Below, piece by piece: positions 1 to 8,978 of a stretch of 49,156 bases of DNA. Location: contig DJVJ01000016.1 in assembly GCA_002441135.1 (NCBI GenBank), positions 1 through 49,156 on the forward strand. Reading direction: 5' to 3'. Each line of letters begins with the position of its first letter. The first letter of the stretch is position 1. The translations under genes and the position numbers were made by a program. The stretch comes from Caryophanales bacterium UBA6259 (GTDB lineage: Bacteria; Bacillota; Bacilli; Tepidibacillales; Tepidibacillaceae). Under the pieces are notes generated by a model. The model worked only from the letters and a program-made list of their open reading frames with translations, made no database searches and was not told where the DNA came from.

Positions 1-64
1 CGCCACCTACACCAATTACTTTTATTTGGGCCAATTGCTCCATTTCCAGATCAAACTCTAACAT
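1..64 (-). CDS. ftsZ: Cell division protein FtsZ, N-terminal fragment (cut by window edge)
   Basis: Only the first 21 codons are present; the gene continues past base 1. The peptide begins MLEFDLEMEQLAQIKVIGVG, which matches the start of Bacillales FtsZ, including the opening of the first nucleotide-binding strand and glycine loop. The ATG at 62-64 is preceded by a strong GGGGGA ribosome binding site. It lies 35 bp downstream of ftsA in the same direction, the standard ftsA-ftsZ order. FtsZ is the tubulin-like GTPase that forms the division ring. Confidence 0.93.
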   Translation of the reverse strand, partial: MLEFDLEMEQLAQIKVIGVGG

Positions 65-99
65 ATTATCCCCCTCACTTTCCTAGACAATCTAGCTGT

Positions 100-1338
100 T
101 TAAATAAATTCACTAAACCAATTCTTTATTCGATCCATTGTATTCGTCTTTTGAACCTTACGCTTTGCCTTTGATGCTGAGGCAGTAGAATTTCCACTAT
201 GTCGCTTCATGAAATACTTAAATGCATAAAGGATTACCCCAACACCCCCTGTGTAGGAAGGATCCTTAACACCAATAAAATCCGGCACTGAAATACGAAC
301 AGATGGTTTTAACTCCTCTTGAGCAATTGTTAAAATTCCATTCATTGCGGTTACCCCACCTGTAAGAACAAAGCCTCCAGCAATTTCCTTAGTAAAGCCT
401 AACTCATGAAGCTCTTGTTGGATCAATTGAAACATTTCTCTAACTCTCGGCTCAATAATATAGGCTAATTCTTTTTGATTAAATTCCTTTTCCACGTTAC
501 TCCCAATTCGAGAAACCTTAAATAAGACTTCCTCATTTGCTTCTTCAATTGAAGCCATTCCAAACTTTAGCTTTACCCTTTCTGCAACTTCCATTTGGGT
601 TCTTAAGCCTATAGAAATATCATTGGTTATGTACTCCCCACCAATAGGTAAAACCGTGGTTTTTACTAATAAACCTTGTTCAAATACAGAAATCGTTGTT
701 GCACCTTTACCTATATCTACTAATACTACTCCAAGATTCTTTTCATCCTTAGATAGGGCAATTTGACTAGCAGCCAATGGCATCAAAATAAATCCTGCGA
801 TATTTAAGTTCGCTTTTTCAATAGTACGGCTCAAATTATGAATCATTGTTTTTGAACCAGTAATAATCGTTGCATCAACCTCTAAACGAACACCGATCAT
901 ACCACGAGGATCATTAATACCATTTAATCCATCAACCACAAACTGTTTAGGAACTACATCAATAATTTCTCGATCAGGTGGTAAAGCAATAACTCTAGCT
1001 GCCTGTATCACTCGATCAATATCTTCTGTACCAATCTCTTTATCATCACTAGAAACTGCAATTACCCCATGACTAGATTGTAAGTCAATATGATTTCCTG
1101 AGATTCCCACAAAAATTTCATTAATAGTAATTCCAACCATTCTTTCTGCATGTTCTACTGCATTTCGAATAGATTGTACCGTTTGGTCGATATCAACAAT
1201 TGCTCCTTTTTTTATTCCTTCAGAATCAGCAGTTCCTACACCAATAATATTTAAGGAACCGCTGTTAATTTCTCCAATAATTACGCGAATCTTGGACGTA
1301 CCGATGTCTAAACTGACGATTATGTCATTGTTGCTCAA
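100..1338 (-). CDS. ftsA: Cell division protein FtsA
   Basis: Actin-like ATPase that anchors FtsZ filaments to the membrane and recruits later divisome proteins. The 412-residue product has phosphate-1 motif DIGTSK near residues 11-16, phosphate-2 motif DIGKGATT near 208-215, adenosine motif LTGG near 325-328, and a C-terminal amphipathic helix (IKNWFSEF) that would be the membrane-targeting sequence. I chose the TTG at 1336-1338 because a GAGGGGG ribosome binding site precedes it at normal spacing and the resulting N-terminus aligns with family members. Upstream in-frame ATGs would place that site inside the coding sequence. A sigma-H-like promoter lies about 100 bp upstream. Followed by ftsZ. 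Confidence 0.95.
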   Translation of the reverse strand: MSNNDIIVSLDIGTSKIRVIIGEINSGSLNIIGVGTADSEGIKKGAIVDIDQTVQSIRNAVEHAERMVGITINEIFVGISGNHIDLQSSHGVIAVSSDDKEIGTEDIDRVIQAARVIALPPDREIIDVVPKQFVVDGLNGINDPRGMIGVRLEVDATIITGSKTMIHNLSRTIEKANLNIAGFILMPLAASQIALSKDEKNLGVVLVDIGKGATTISVFEQGLLVKTTVLPIGGEYITNDISIGLRTQMEVAERVKLKFGMASIEEANEEVLFKVSRIGSNVEKEFNQKELAYIIEPRVREMFQLIQQELHELGFTKEIAGGFVLTGGVTAMNGILTIAQEELKPSVRISVPDFIGVKDPSYTGGVGVILYAFKYFMKRHSGNSTASASKAKRKVQKTNTMDRIKNWFSEFI

Positions 1339-1434
1339 CCTTGGCACCCCCTCTGTCATTATCAAGTAAAGTATCTTTCTAAAAAAACATTAACAAACAT
1401 TAAAATTATTATTGAAAAAAGCTTTAAATATGAT

Positions 1435-1462
1435 ATTCCACATACTCTTAGTTTTTTCCTTT
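1435..1462 (-). promoter_or_regulatory. Sigma-H-type promoter for ftsA-ftsZ
   Basis: On the minus strand AAAGGAAAA (1454-1462), a 12-bp spacer and GTGGAAT (1435-1441) match the sigma-H consensus RnAGGAwww-N11/12-RnnGAAT at every defined position. B. subtilis ftsAZ is known to have a sigma-H promoter that raises FtsA and FtsZ at sporulation onset. Predicted start is near 1427, about 90 nt before ftsA. The 161-bp gap between sbp and ftsA is otherwise AT-rich with no gene. Confidence 0.6.
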
Positions 1463-1527
1463 TTTTTTCATAACTTTTTTATAAACATTTTTTAAAAATT
1501 TTCTTTGCTATTCCAATATAGTTTAAC

Positions 1528-1866
1528 TTACTTTGTAAATCTTGCCAATAAAATCCTTCTAATTACTGCTAAGTTATTAAAAAGTCTTACTCCAAAAGCA
1601 AATATTGCGGCTAAATACAAATCTACACCTAATTGCACTCCTAAAAAAACAATGGCAGCAGCTAAAAAGGTATTAAAGAAAAATCCCGTAATAAATATTT
1701 TGGTGTCAAATGTTTGTTGTAATGCTGCTCTCATTCCACCTATCACGGTATCAAGAGCAGCTAAAACAGCAATGGATAAGTAAGAGCTATATTCCTGTGG
1801 AACTCGAAGATCTGAACTAAAACCTAAAAATATTCCAATTAATAAACCAACAACTGGAAGCCACAT
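1528..1866 (-). CDS. sbp: Small basic protein Sbp (DUF1290), integral membrane
   Basis: A 112-residue membrane protein with about three hydrophobic segments (near residues 3-17, 28-45 and 57-90) and a basic C-terminus (RLFNNLAVIRRILLARFTK). Family, size and position between the YlxX/YlxW proteins and FtsA match Sbp/DUF1290. Its molecular role is not established; conservation in the dcw cluster implies a link to division or envelope growth. The ATG directly abuts the TAA of ylxX, so the genes are probably translationally coupled. The ribosome binding site lies inside the ylxX 3' end. Confidence 0.85.
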   Translation of the reverse strand: MWLPVVGLLIGIFLGFSSDLRVPQEYSSYLSIAVLAALDTVIGGMRAALQQTFDTKIFITGFFFNTFLAAAIVFLGVQLGVDLYLAAIFAFGVRLFNNLAVIRRILLARFTK

Positions 1867-2583
1867 TTATTGTTCACCTGCTTTCACTGGCTTCATATGT
1901 CTAATGGTGACATCGCCATTATATGAAGGGATATCTATATTTTCTTTTTCTTCAAATATCATTTCTTTATTTAGTAATTGAAAATACTCAAACAAACCGG
2001 CAAGCTGAACTCCAGCCTTTAAAACATTGGCATCACCAATGACTTTAATTTCATATGGCAAATGAATAAATTGATTATTAATCTGAATTTGATAACCTAC
2101 ATTGCGAATTGCACTTGTTGAAATTAATCTTTTTCCATTTATAGAAATTGCCTGAGCTCCATTAGCAAATAATTCGTTCACTAATGTTCTTAAGTCATCA
2201 TCAACAACAATACTATCAATTTGTTGGTCATAATCCGGAGTCGATTGAATAAATGGATGTATGGTAATAACCGCTCCTTTACCATTTACTGGTACAAGCC
2301 CAGCTAATATCGCTGTTTTATTGAACTCATCAACCATAATTTGAATGACTTCTTGTTGTTTTTCATTTTGTTTGTATTGGTTTAACAAGGCCCGCTTTGC
2401 AGAAATATCCGTTAATAAAGTGTTTTTCCTTTCCAATTCTTTACTAAGCTGTGATCGAAGATCTGAAATATCTCTAGTATCCATTCTCGTAGTTTCTCTA
2501 GTAGAATAAAATTGAATAGAAATCATGAACCCCACTAGCATACTAATAAATGTTAAGATAGCCCATACTTTTTTATTCTTCAT
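1867..2583 (-). CDS. ylxX: DUF881 family protein YlxX
   Basis: A 238-residue protein with one N-terminal transmembrane segment (about residues 8-26), a coiled-coil stretch (about 38-80) and a C-terminal DUF881 domain. The family signature VDDDLRTLVNELFANGAQAISINGKR-like region falls near residues 127-152. It should be a single-pass protein with an extracytoplasmic globular domain. It is a paralogue of the adjacent ylxW product; the two genes overlap by 11 bp. The same DUF881 pair sits between divIB and sbp in B. subtilis. Function unknown; the position suggests a divisome or envelope role. Confidence 0.85.
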   Translation of the reverse strand: MKNKKVWAILTFISMLVGFMISIQFYSTRETTRMDTRDISDLRSQLSKELERKNTLLTDISAKRALLNQYKQNEKQQEVIQIMVDEFNKTAILAGLVPVNGKGAVITIHPFIQSTPDYDQQIDSIVVDDDLRTLVNELFANGAQAISINGKRLISTSAIRNVGYQIQINNQFIHLPYEIKVIGDANVLKAGVQLAGLFEYFQLLNKEMIFEEKENIDIPSYNGDVTIRHMKPVKAGEQ

Positions 2584-3325
2584 TGTTGTCCTCTCCTACT
2601 GCTTCTTCAGACAATGTTTTAATCTCTGCCTGTCCAACATATCCTGGTATGGTTAGCTCGTTCAATTTTTTTGTTGATACCTCAAGATCCCACATTCTTA
2701 AGGTAGGTAATACTCCACCTGGCATTTCAACTCCACTTAACAATGTGTCTGGGTCCCCTATTGCTTTTATTTCGAAAGGTGGTGCTTTCTTAACACCATT
2801 AACAATAATTGTTGGGCCTACACAGCGAATAGAGCTAGTTGCCACCATTCGTTCATTATTTACACTTACAGCTTCTGCACCTGAAGCAAATAACTCATTA
2901 ACTACTCGACGTAAGTCTTGCTCATGAACAATAAAACTAGAAACATCCCCAGTTAGTGTTTTCGCCTGTTTGCTGTCATTTAGCGTAACAATTAAACCAG
3001 TGCCTTCAACAGTAGTTAATCCGGCTACCATTCGAGCATTTTCTAGTTTTTGATGAACTGTTTTCATCGTATCCTTTTCAGCAATTGCCTCTTGTTCTAT
3101 CTGTCTTATTTCTTCTTCTATTAAATAAATTTGTTGTTGAAGAGCTTCATTCTCTTTTTTCTGTCCAACTAGCTTCTCTTGTAACTCACGTTGTTTATCC
3201 CATACAGAATAAGTATAAGAGCTATCAATTCTACTACCCTTTGAAAATTGATATTGAAATGCGATTAAAAAACCCAAAAATAAAAACACGATAAATAGAT
3301 AAACATGGAATCGATTAACTTTCAT
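2573..3325 (-). CDS. ylxW: DUF881 family protein YlxW
   Basis: A 250-residue protein with the same architecture as YlxX: an N-terminal transmembrane helix (about residues 6-23), a long coiled coil (about 38-90, rich in E, K and Q) and a DUF881 domain with the motif VHEQDLRRVVNELFASGAEA. I chose the ATG at 3323-3325 because GAGGGT lies 8 bp upstream. The start overlaps the divIB stop, which suggests translational coupling. Longer in-frame starts would run further into divIB without a better ribosome binding site. Function is unknown. Confidence 0.85.
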   Translation of the reverse strand: MKVNRFHVYLFIVFLFLGFLIAFQYQFSKGSRIDSSYTYSVWDKQRELQEKLVGQKKENEALQQQIYLIEEEIRQIEQEAIAEKDTMKTVHQKLENARMVAGLTTVEGTGLIVTLNDSKQAKTLTGDVSSFIVHEQDLRRVVNELFASGAEAVSVNNERMVATSSIRCVGPTIIVNGVKKAPPFEIKAIGDPDTLLSGVEMPGGVLPTLRMWDLEVSTKKLNELTIPGYVGQAEIKTLSEEAVGEDNNEE

Positions 3326-4052
3326 TTTCTTTACCCTCATTATTTTTATATTCTTCAAAACGAATCGAATCTAATAAATAAATTTCTCCTGTGGAATATT
3401 TTTTTTCCTTGAGTTGATTTATAATCCCTGGTAGTAAATTCAATTTATTGGCAAGCTCATTTAGGTATACATGGATCGTATAGCCATCTTTACTGTACAA
3501 AAGAAGTCTATCTTCTTCTAATGCTTCCCGATTATACTGAATTTCTGAAATGTTTTCTAAAATCATCGGTTGAACCCTTGTTAATTCCGCAGCTAATAAA
3601 CTGACATTCTCTTGCTTAGGCCAGTTTGTAATTAATGGTCGATTGATATAGCTCATATTATTTCCATTATCAAGTATATATCCATTTTCTAATATCGGTC
3701 GCCATTCTTTATTTGAATGATATAGATAGGCAATAATTTGATTTTCTATAATATGGATAGAAAGTTTACCAGGGAATTTTTTCTCTACTTCAACCGTTTT
3801 AACTTTTTTTTCTTTTAGTAGTTTTTCGCTCATTCTAGAAGTAGATAAGAAGAGATATTGCATTCCACTTTTAATTTCTGCTAGATTATATACTTCCTCT
3901 TCTGTTAAAAGTTCTAGCCCTACTATCTCTATCTGAGTAATTTTACTAATAGAAGAATTAAAATAGATTACAATAGATAAAATGATAAAGAAAAACATAA
4001 TAAGCCTAGATAGACGTTTACTTCTTCTATTTTTTACTACACCCATAAACAC
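3315..4052 (-). CDS. divIB: Cell division protein DivIB/FtsQ
   Basis: Bitopic membrane protein of the divisome that works with FtsL and DivIC to control septal peptidoglycan synthesis. The 245-residue product has a short basic cytoplasmic tail, one transmembrane helix (about residues 15-31), a POTRA domain starting at ITQIEIVGLELLTEEEV (about 38-53) and a beta domain with the typical WPKQENVSLLAAEL-like segment. It lies between murA and ylxW. The start is either the GTG at 4050-4052 or the ATG two codons later; GAGGAAGA precedes both. A 9-bp-stem hairpin separates it from murA. Confidence 0.9.
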   Translation of the reverse strand: MFMGVVKNRRSKRLSRLIMFFFIILSIVIYFNSSISKITQIEIVGLELLTEEEVYNLAEIKSGMQYLFLSTSRMSEKLLKEKKVKTVEVEKKFPGKLSIHIIENQIIAYLYHSNKEWRPILENGYILDNGNNMSYINRPLITNWPKQENVSLLAAELTRVQPMILENISEIQYNREALEEDRLLLYSKDGYTIHVYLNELANKLNLLPGIINQLKEKKYSTGEIYLLDSIRFEEYKNNEGKENES

Positions 4053-4079
4053 ATCTTCCTCTTCCCAAGGATTATGAAA

Positions 4080-4099
4080 AGCGGCATATGTATGCCGCT
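4080..4099 (-). terminator. Hairpin between murA and divIB (weak terminator or processing site)
   Basis: A perfect 9-bp inverted repeat, AGCGGCATA-(2)-TATGCCGCT, lies in the 52-bp gap. On the minus strand the stem is followed only by TTTC, so termination should be partial. It could attenuate divIB expression or act as an mRNA-stability element. Confidence 0.45.
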
Positions 4100-4104
4100 A
4101 ATTT

Positions 4105-5358
4105 TCAAACTCTTTTAATCGACGCACCCAAGGCCATCAAGGTATTTTCAAACTTTTCATAACCCCGATCGATGTGATGTATTTGATGAATAATCGTTTT
4201 ACCTTGAGCTCCTAGACCTGCTAAAACTAAAGCAGCTCCTGCTCTTAAATCTGTTGCAGCTACTTCTGTTCCCATTAATTGTTGGACACCGTGAATATAG
4301 GCACTTTTATTCTCAATTTTTATTTCAGCACCCATTTTCACTAATTCATTCACATGCTTAAATCTTCCATCAAAAACATTTTCCTCTATTTTACTAGTCC
4401 CAGTCGCAATAGTTAGCAAAGACATAAATTGGGCCTGCATATCTGTTGGAAAACCAGGGAATGGTGACGTAACAATTCGATCTATGGCCATCAATCTTTT
4501 TTCTTTTCTTTTCACGAATATTATATCATGGGATGTCTCAATTTCAACACCAGCTCGAATAAGATTGTTTATAACAAAGTTTAGATGTTCTGGAATAATA
4601 TTCTCGATTTCAATAATTCCACCAGTAATACCAACTGCCACCATAATCGTTCCTGCATATATTCGATCAGGAATAACTTGATAGGTAACAGGATAAAGTT
4701 TTTCTACACCTTCAATTGTAATAACATCGGTACCAGCACCGGTAACCTTAGCGCCCATCTTGTTAAGAAAATTTTGCAAGTCGCTAATTTCTGGTTCTCT
4801 TGCAGCATGAATTATTTTAGTCGTGCCTTCAGCCAATACTGCAGCCATCATTATGTTCTCTGTAGCACCTACACTTGGATAATCTAGAACAATTGTATTC
4901 CCAAACAATCGTTCTGCTTTACAAATCATTTTGTCCCCATCTTCAGTTATTTTTGCACCTAAAATCTGCAAACCTTTTTGATGCAAATCAATCTTTCTTT
5001 CTCCGATAGCACAGCCTCCAGGTTTAGACACTGTAACTTCCTTGTATCTCGCTAATAATGGACCCATTAAAAAGATGGAAGAGCGCATCTTACCCATTAA
5101 ATCCTCTGGTACTATGGTAGAGTGAACTGAGGAAGTATCTATAGTTAGCGTATTTTCTGTTACTGAAATTTCAGCTCCTAAAGCTCTAAGAATCTCTATC
5201 ATTACATCCACATCTAGTAAATGTGGAATATCATGAATGACATGTGTTCCTTCTGCTAATAAACAAGCAGCTAAAATGGGTAAGGCTGCGTTTTTCGAAC
5301 CTTGAATTCGGATCCTACCTGATAGAGGCTTACCACCTTCGATGATAAACTTATCCAA
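4105..5358 (-). CDS. murA: UDP-N-acetylglucosamine 1-carboxyvinyltransferase MurA
   Basis: First committed step of peptidoglycan precursor synthesis: transfer of enolpyruvate from PEP to UDP-GlcNAc, in the cytoplasm. The 417-residue EPSP-synthase-fold protein has the substrate-contacting KN pair at residues 22-23 and the catalytic cysteine in the GGCAIG loop at Cys116, the residue that fosfomycin alkylates. The start is TTG (5356-5358), behind a strong GGAGGTGA site. B. subtilis has murAA and murAB away from the dcw cluster, so a copy between murB and divIB is a cluster-organisation difference. A second MurA may exist elsewhere. Confidence 0.95.
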   Translation of the reverse strand: MDKFIIEGGKPLSGRIRIQGSKNAALPILAACLLAEGTHVIHDIPHLLDVDVMIEILRALGAEISVTENTLTIDTSSVHSTIVPEDLMGKMRSSIFLMGPLLARYKEVTVSKPGGCAIGERKIDLHQKGLQILGAKITEDGDKMICKAERLFGNTIVLDYPSVGATENIMMAAVLAEGTTKIIHAAREPEISDLQNFLNKMGAKVTGAGTDVITIEGVEKLYPVTYQVIPDRIYAGTIMVAVGITGGIIEIENIIPEHLNFVINNLIRAGVEIETSHDIIFVKRKEKRLMAIDRIVTSPFPGFPTDMQAQFMSLLTIATGTSKIEENVFDGRFKHVNELVKMGAEIKIENKSAYIHGVQQLMGTEVAATDLRAGAALVLAGLGAQGKTIIHQIHHIDRGYEKFENTLMALGASIKRV

Positions 5359-5373
5359 ATTATCACCTCCGAT

Positions 5374-6279
5374 TTAACCCTCACCAACTACTTCAATTTC
5401 TGTTCTTAGTGAAATGTTATACTCTTCTTTCACTTTCTCTTTTACAAAGCTTATAAGGGTGAGAATATCCTTTGCAGTTGCATTACCAACATTTACAATA
5501 AAATTAGCATGTAATGTTGATATCTGTGCTCCTCCAATTTGGTATCCTTTAAGTCCTAATTCTTCAATTAAACGACCAGCATAGTTATTCTCAGGGTTTC
5601 TAAATACACTGCCAGCATTAGGTAAGTGATAGGGTTGGGAGCTACTACGACGGCTTTTAAAATTGGCCATATCATCTGCAATCTTTTTACGATTCCCCTC
5701 CTGTAAACGAAAAATCGCATGAAGAATAATTGCTTTTTTCTGCTGTAGTGCAGAGGTACGATATTGAAAAGCAAAATTATTCGTATCCCAGATTTCGATT
5801 TCACCATTTGCAAGCAGAATTTCTGCTTCTTGTAATACATGTGCAATATCAGAGCCATGTGCACCAGCGTTCATAAAGACAGCTCCACCAACAGTCCCAG
5901 GAATACCTCCTGCAAATTCCAACCCCGTTAATCCTCTTTTTGCAGCCAAATTAGCTAAACGAATTAATGGAAACCCTGATCCAACCTTTATTGAAGTTTC
6001 ATTAAAGGAGATATCTTGAAATTCCGTTCCGAGTTTTAAAATAGCACCTCGATATCCTTTATCTTGAACAAGGAGATTAGATCCTTTACCAAGAACCTTC
6101 CACAATACATCAAATTGTTTAAGGACCGCTAGAACCATTTGTAATTCTTTTTTTGTATTAATAATAACTAAAGCATCAGCTGGTCCTCCGACTTTCCAAG
6201 TAGTATGCTTTGATAGGGGTTCATTTAGCAGAACTTCCCCCAACTTGTTTTTTTGTAAAATGTCGATCCATTCTTGCAT
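5374..6279 (-). CDS. murB: UDP-N-acetylenolpyruvoylglucosamine reductase MurB
   Basis: NADPH- and FAD-dependent reduction of the MurA product to UDP-MurNAc. The 301-residue sequence is a type II MurB. The FAD-binding GKGSN loop is near residues 64-68, GIPGTVGGA at 125-133, YRTSAL at 173-178 (a Tyr-Arg pair contacting substrate), the proton-donor serine in GSVFRNP at Ser224, and the late catalytic glutamate in LRTEIEVVG at about Glu294. It starts with ATG behind GGAGG. It is followed by murA after 15 bp. A terminator separates it from spoVE upstream, so murB-murA must have its own promoter or depend on read-through. Confidence 0.95.
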   Translation of the reverse strand: MQEWIDILQKNKLGEVLLNEPLSKHTTWKVGGPADALVIINTKKELQMVLAVLKQFDVLWKVLGKGSNLLVQDKGYRGAILKLGTEFQDISFNETSIKVGSGFPLIRLANLAAKRGLTGLEFAGGIPGTVGGAVFMNAGAHGSDIAHVLQEAEILLANGEIEIWDTNNFAFQYRTSALQQKKAIILHAIFRLQEGNRKKIADDMANFKSRRSSSQPYHLPNAGSVFRNPENNYAGRLIEELGLKGYQIGGAQISTLHANFIVNVGNATAKDILTLISFVKEKVKEEYNISLRTEIEVVGEG

Positions 6280-6386
6280 GAAAAAACCTCCTATTGCTTC
6301 CTAAAGGATATACGTTATATTATGCCTGCTTTTTTTTTATGTGACAGTAGCCTATTTTTCTCAATTAATCCCTTTTATTCAAATAA

Positions 6387-6412
6387 AAACTGGAGATATA
6401 TCTCTCCAGTTT
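6387..6412 (-). terminator. Intrinsic terminator after spoVE
   Basis: A perfect 10-bp stem, AAACTGGAGA/TCTCCAGTTT, with a 6-nt loop, followed on the minus strand by TTTTTATTT. It lies in the 190-bp gap between spoVE and murB, where murG would be expected. It marks a transcript end inside the dcw cluster. Nothing else is visible in the gap. Confidence 0.85.
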
Positions 6413-6469
6413 ATAAGTATAACAGTTATTTAAAATATATCTATAAAAAATCAAAAGTAACTATCTGAA

Positions 6470-7567
6470 CTAACGAGCATATCTTGATACATTTAATAGA
6501 ATTCCAATCGCAGTCAATGTGATGGTTAAAGATGATCCCCCATAACTTAAAAGGGGTAATGTAATTCCAGTTACAGGAAACATTCCAGTAACTACCCCAA
6601 TATTGATAATTACTTGGATACCAATCATTCCAATGATACCAACAGCTAAAAAACTACCAAATAAATCAGGAGCAGTTATTGCGGTACGGAATCCACGCCA
6701 CATAAGAAGCGTGAAAAGTAATAATACTGTTGCACCACCAATAAATCCAAGTTCTTCTGCAAGAATAGCAAAGATAAAATCGGTTTGCGGTTCTGGTACA
6801 TAAAGATGCTTTTGTCTGCTCATTCCAAGACCTAAACCCATTAATCCCCCAGGTCCAATTGCATAAAGAGATTGAATAAGCTGGTATCCTGTTCCTAAAG
6901 GATCCTGCCATGGATCTAAAAATCCAAGTATCCTTTGAATACGATATGGAGCAGCAGCTATCAGTCCAACAAATCCAATAACACCGACCATCATTAAGCT
7001 AAGCAAATGCTTCATTTTCGCTCCCGCTGTATAGATCATCAAAACAGAGGTTCCAACTAAAACAGTTCCTGTTCCAAGATCAGGCTGCAGCATTATAAAT
7101 CCAAATGCTAAGCCAACAATAGAAAGTGGAGGAATTAGTCCACTCTTGAAGCTAGTAATTTGTTCTTGCTTTTCTGAGAACATTTTTGCTAAAAATACAA
7201 TGATGCCAAGCTTCATAAATTCTGAGGGTTGAATACTAAATGCACCAACACCTAACCAACTCGTTGCACCTCCACGAGTAAGTCCAACTCCAGGGATTAA
7301 TATAATGATTAACAGAAGAAAACAAAGGTACAGCCCTATTTTGGCCCATTTTTTCCATACCCAATAATCAATATTCATGGTAAAATACATGGCAATAATT
7401 CCGAGAATAGCGAAGAAAAGCTGCCGCTTTGCATAAAAATACCAATCGCCCATTTCTCGAAATGCCAAAACGGCACTTGCACTATATACCATTACCACGC
7501 CAATCCCTAAAATCGCCAATGTTGCCATTACGATTAGCCAATCAGGATTTGATCTTATTTTTACCAT
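6470..7567 (-). CDS. spoVE: FtsW/SpoVE-type SEDS peptidoglycan polymerase
   Basis: A 365-residue polytopic SEDS-family glycosyltransferase with about ten transmembrane segments. Conserved SEDS motifs are QPSEFMK (about residues 113-119), QPDLGTG (about 161-167) and PVTGITLPLLSYGGSS near the C-terminus. These enzymes polymerise lipid II with a partner class B PBP. The length and the position after murD match B. subtilis SpoVE (about 366 residues), the partner of SpoVD in spore cortex synthesis, better than vegetative FtsW (about 400 residues, encoded elsewhere). If no other FtsW exists in this genome, it may serve division too. A terminator follows it. Confidence 0.85.
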   Translation of the reverse strand: MVKIRSNPDWLIVMATLAILGIGVVMVYSASAVLAFREMGDWYFYAKRQLFFAILGIIAMYFTMNIDYWVWKKWAKIGLYLCFLLLIIILIPGVGLTRGGATSWLGVGAFSIQPSEFMKLGIIVFLAKMFSEKQEQITSFKSGLIPPLSIVGLAFGFIMLQPDLGTGTVLVGTSVLMIYTAGAKMKHLLSLMMVGVIGFVGLIAAAPYRIQRILGFLDPWQDPLGTGYQLIQSLYAIGPGGLMGLGLGMSRQKHLYVPEPQTDFIFAILAEELGFIGGATVLLLFTLLMWRGFRTAITAPDLFGSFLAVGIIGMIGIQVIINIGVVTGMFPVTGITLPLLSYGGSSLTITLTAIGILLNVSRYAR

Positions 7568-7603
7568 TCGATCACCTCTTACCGCCGAATTAAACCTTGT
7601 CTC

Positions 7604-8977
7604 TTACAGTCTATGCACCGCTTCCTTAAAAATTCGTCCACGTTCCTCAAAAGAGGCAAACATATCCCAACTTGCACATGCAGGAGACAATAATACAATA
7701 TCTTCGCGGCTTGCGATTCTTTCTGCTTCAATTACTGCTGTATTAACATTATCGACGGTAAAATTCATTTGTAGCCCTACTAGTTGACCAATTTTTTTAA
7801 TTTTTTCGGCGGATTGGCCATAAGTGATTAGTGCTTTTACATGTTTTTTGAATGGTTCTACTAAATCTAGAAAATCAATTCCACGATCAAGTCCACCAGC
7901 AATTAAGATGATTGGTTCATCAAAGGATTTAAGTGCATTGATTGTCGCTGTTGGATTTGTTGCCTTGGAATCATTATAAAAAATTATCCCCTTATCTGTT
8001 TTCCTTACATATTCTTGGCGATGTTCTACACCTCTGAAGCTCTTGAGCACTTTTTTAATATCCTTAAAATGGGCGCCATATAACTTAGTAGCAACAATAG
8101 CTGCTAAAATATTCTCCAAATTATGCTCTCCACGTAAAAAGATTTCTCGAATATCAATTACTTCCTCAACATGATTGTCCTCTTTCCAAACAATTGTTTT
8201 ATCCTTAATCATCGCACCTCTTTCTACTAAACCTTTGGTAGAGAAGAAATAAGTTTGACTTTTGATATTGGATTTTAGATTCATACATAAATCACAATCA
8301 GCATTAATCACAGAGTAGTCTTCACTTGTTTGGCGTAGGAAAATTTTCGATTTTGATTCAATATAATCCTCCATTGTTTGGTGATAATCTAAGTGTGAAG
8401 GGTAAATATTTAATAATATAGCAATAGAGGGCTTAAAGTAAATTGTACCCTTTAATTGAAAGGAGCTCAGCTCTGCAACCAAAACTTCATTTGAATGTGC
8501 AATCTCTGCTTGTTCACTTAATACAGTTCCAATATTACCTGCTACAATAGGATTAAGATTTGCTTCCTTTAAAATTTCACCAATTAAAGTGGTAGTCGTT
8601 GTTTTGCCATTTGAACCCGTTATACCAATCATTGGTCTCTGTGTGATTTGATAAGCAATTTCCACCTCTGTAATAACAGGAATACCTAAGGAAATGGCTT
8701 TTTGAATAGGCCAAATAGTATAAGGAATTCCTGGATTTTTTACAACTAAATCCACATGCTGATCAAATAATGATTCAGGATGGCCACCACATACAACCTT
8801 GATTCCTAATTTCTCTAGCTCATTTTTTTCTTTACATTCTCCCTCTTGCTTGGCGTCATTAACAGTGACATTAGCCCCTAAACGGGAAAGAAGCTTAGCA
8901 ACGGAAGTACCACTCTTTGCTAAGCCTAAAACGAGAATTTGTTTATCTGAATAGTAATTCATCTGATTTTTATTCAT
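7604..8977 (-). CDS. murD: UDP-N-acetylmuramoyl-L-alanine--D-glutamate ligase MurD
   Basis: Cytoplasmic ATP-dependent Mur ligase that adds D-glutamate. The 457-residue product has an N-terminal Rossmann-like domain (LGLAKSGTS near residues 18-26), an ATP-binding loop GSNGKTT at 121-127 and the C-terminal Mur ligase domain, with YNDSKATNP carrying the conserved asparagine and lysine. The SPACASWD segment near the C-terminus is typical of MurD. It starts 1 bp after the mraY stop codon, so coupled translation is likely. Confidence 0.95.
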   Translation of the reverse strand: MNKNQMNYYSDKQILVLGLAKSGTSVAKLLSRLGANVTVNDAKQEGECKEKNELEKLGIKVVCGGHPESLFDQHVDLVVKNPGIPYTIWPIQKAISLGIPVITEVEIAYQITQRPMIGITGSNGKTTTTTLIGEILKEANLNPIVAGNIGTVLSEQAEIAHSNEVLVAELSSFQLKGTIYFKPSIAILLNIYPSHLDYHQTMEDYIESKSKIFLRQTSEDYSVINADCDLCMNLKSNIKSQTYFFSTKGLVERGAMIKDKTIVWKEDNHVEEVIDIREIFLRGEHNLENILAAIVATKLYGAHFKDIKKVLKSFRGVEHRQEYVRKTDKGIIFYNDSKATNPTATINALKSFDEPIILIAGGLDRGIDFLDLVEPFKKHVKALITYGQSAEKIKKIGQLVGLQMNFTVDNVNTAVIEAERIASREDIVLLSPACASWDMFASFEERGRIFKEAVHRL

Positions 8978-8978
8978 A

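Noticed and set aside
3085..3294. Plus-strand reading frame of 69 codons inside ylxW
   Set aside because: It is antisense to a conserved gene, lacks a ribosome binding site and has composition typical of a reverse-frame artefact.
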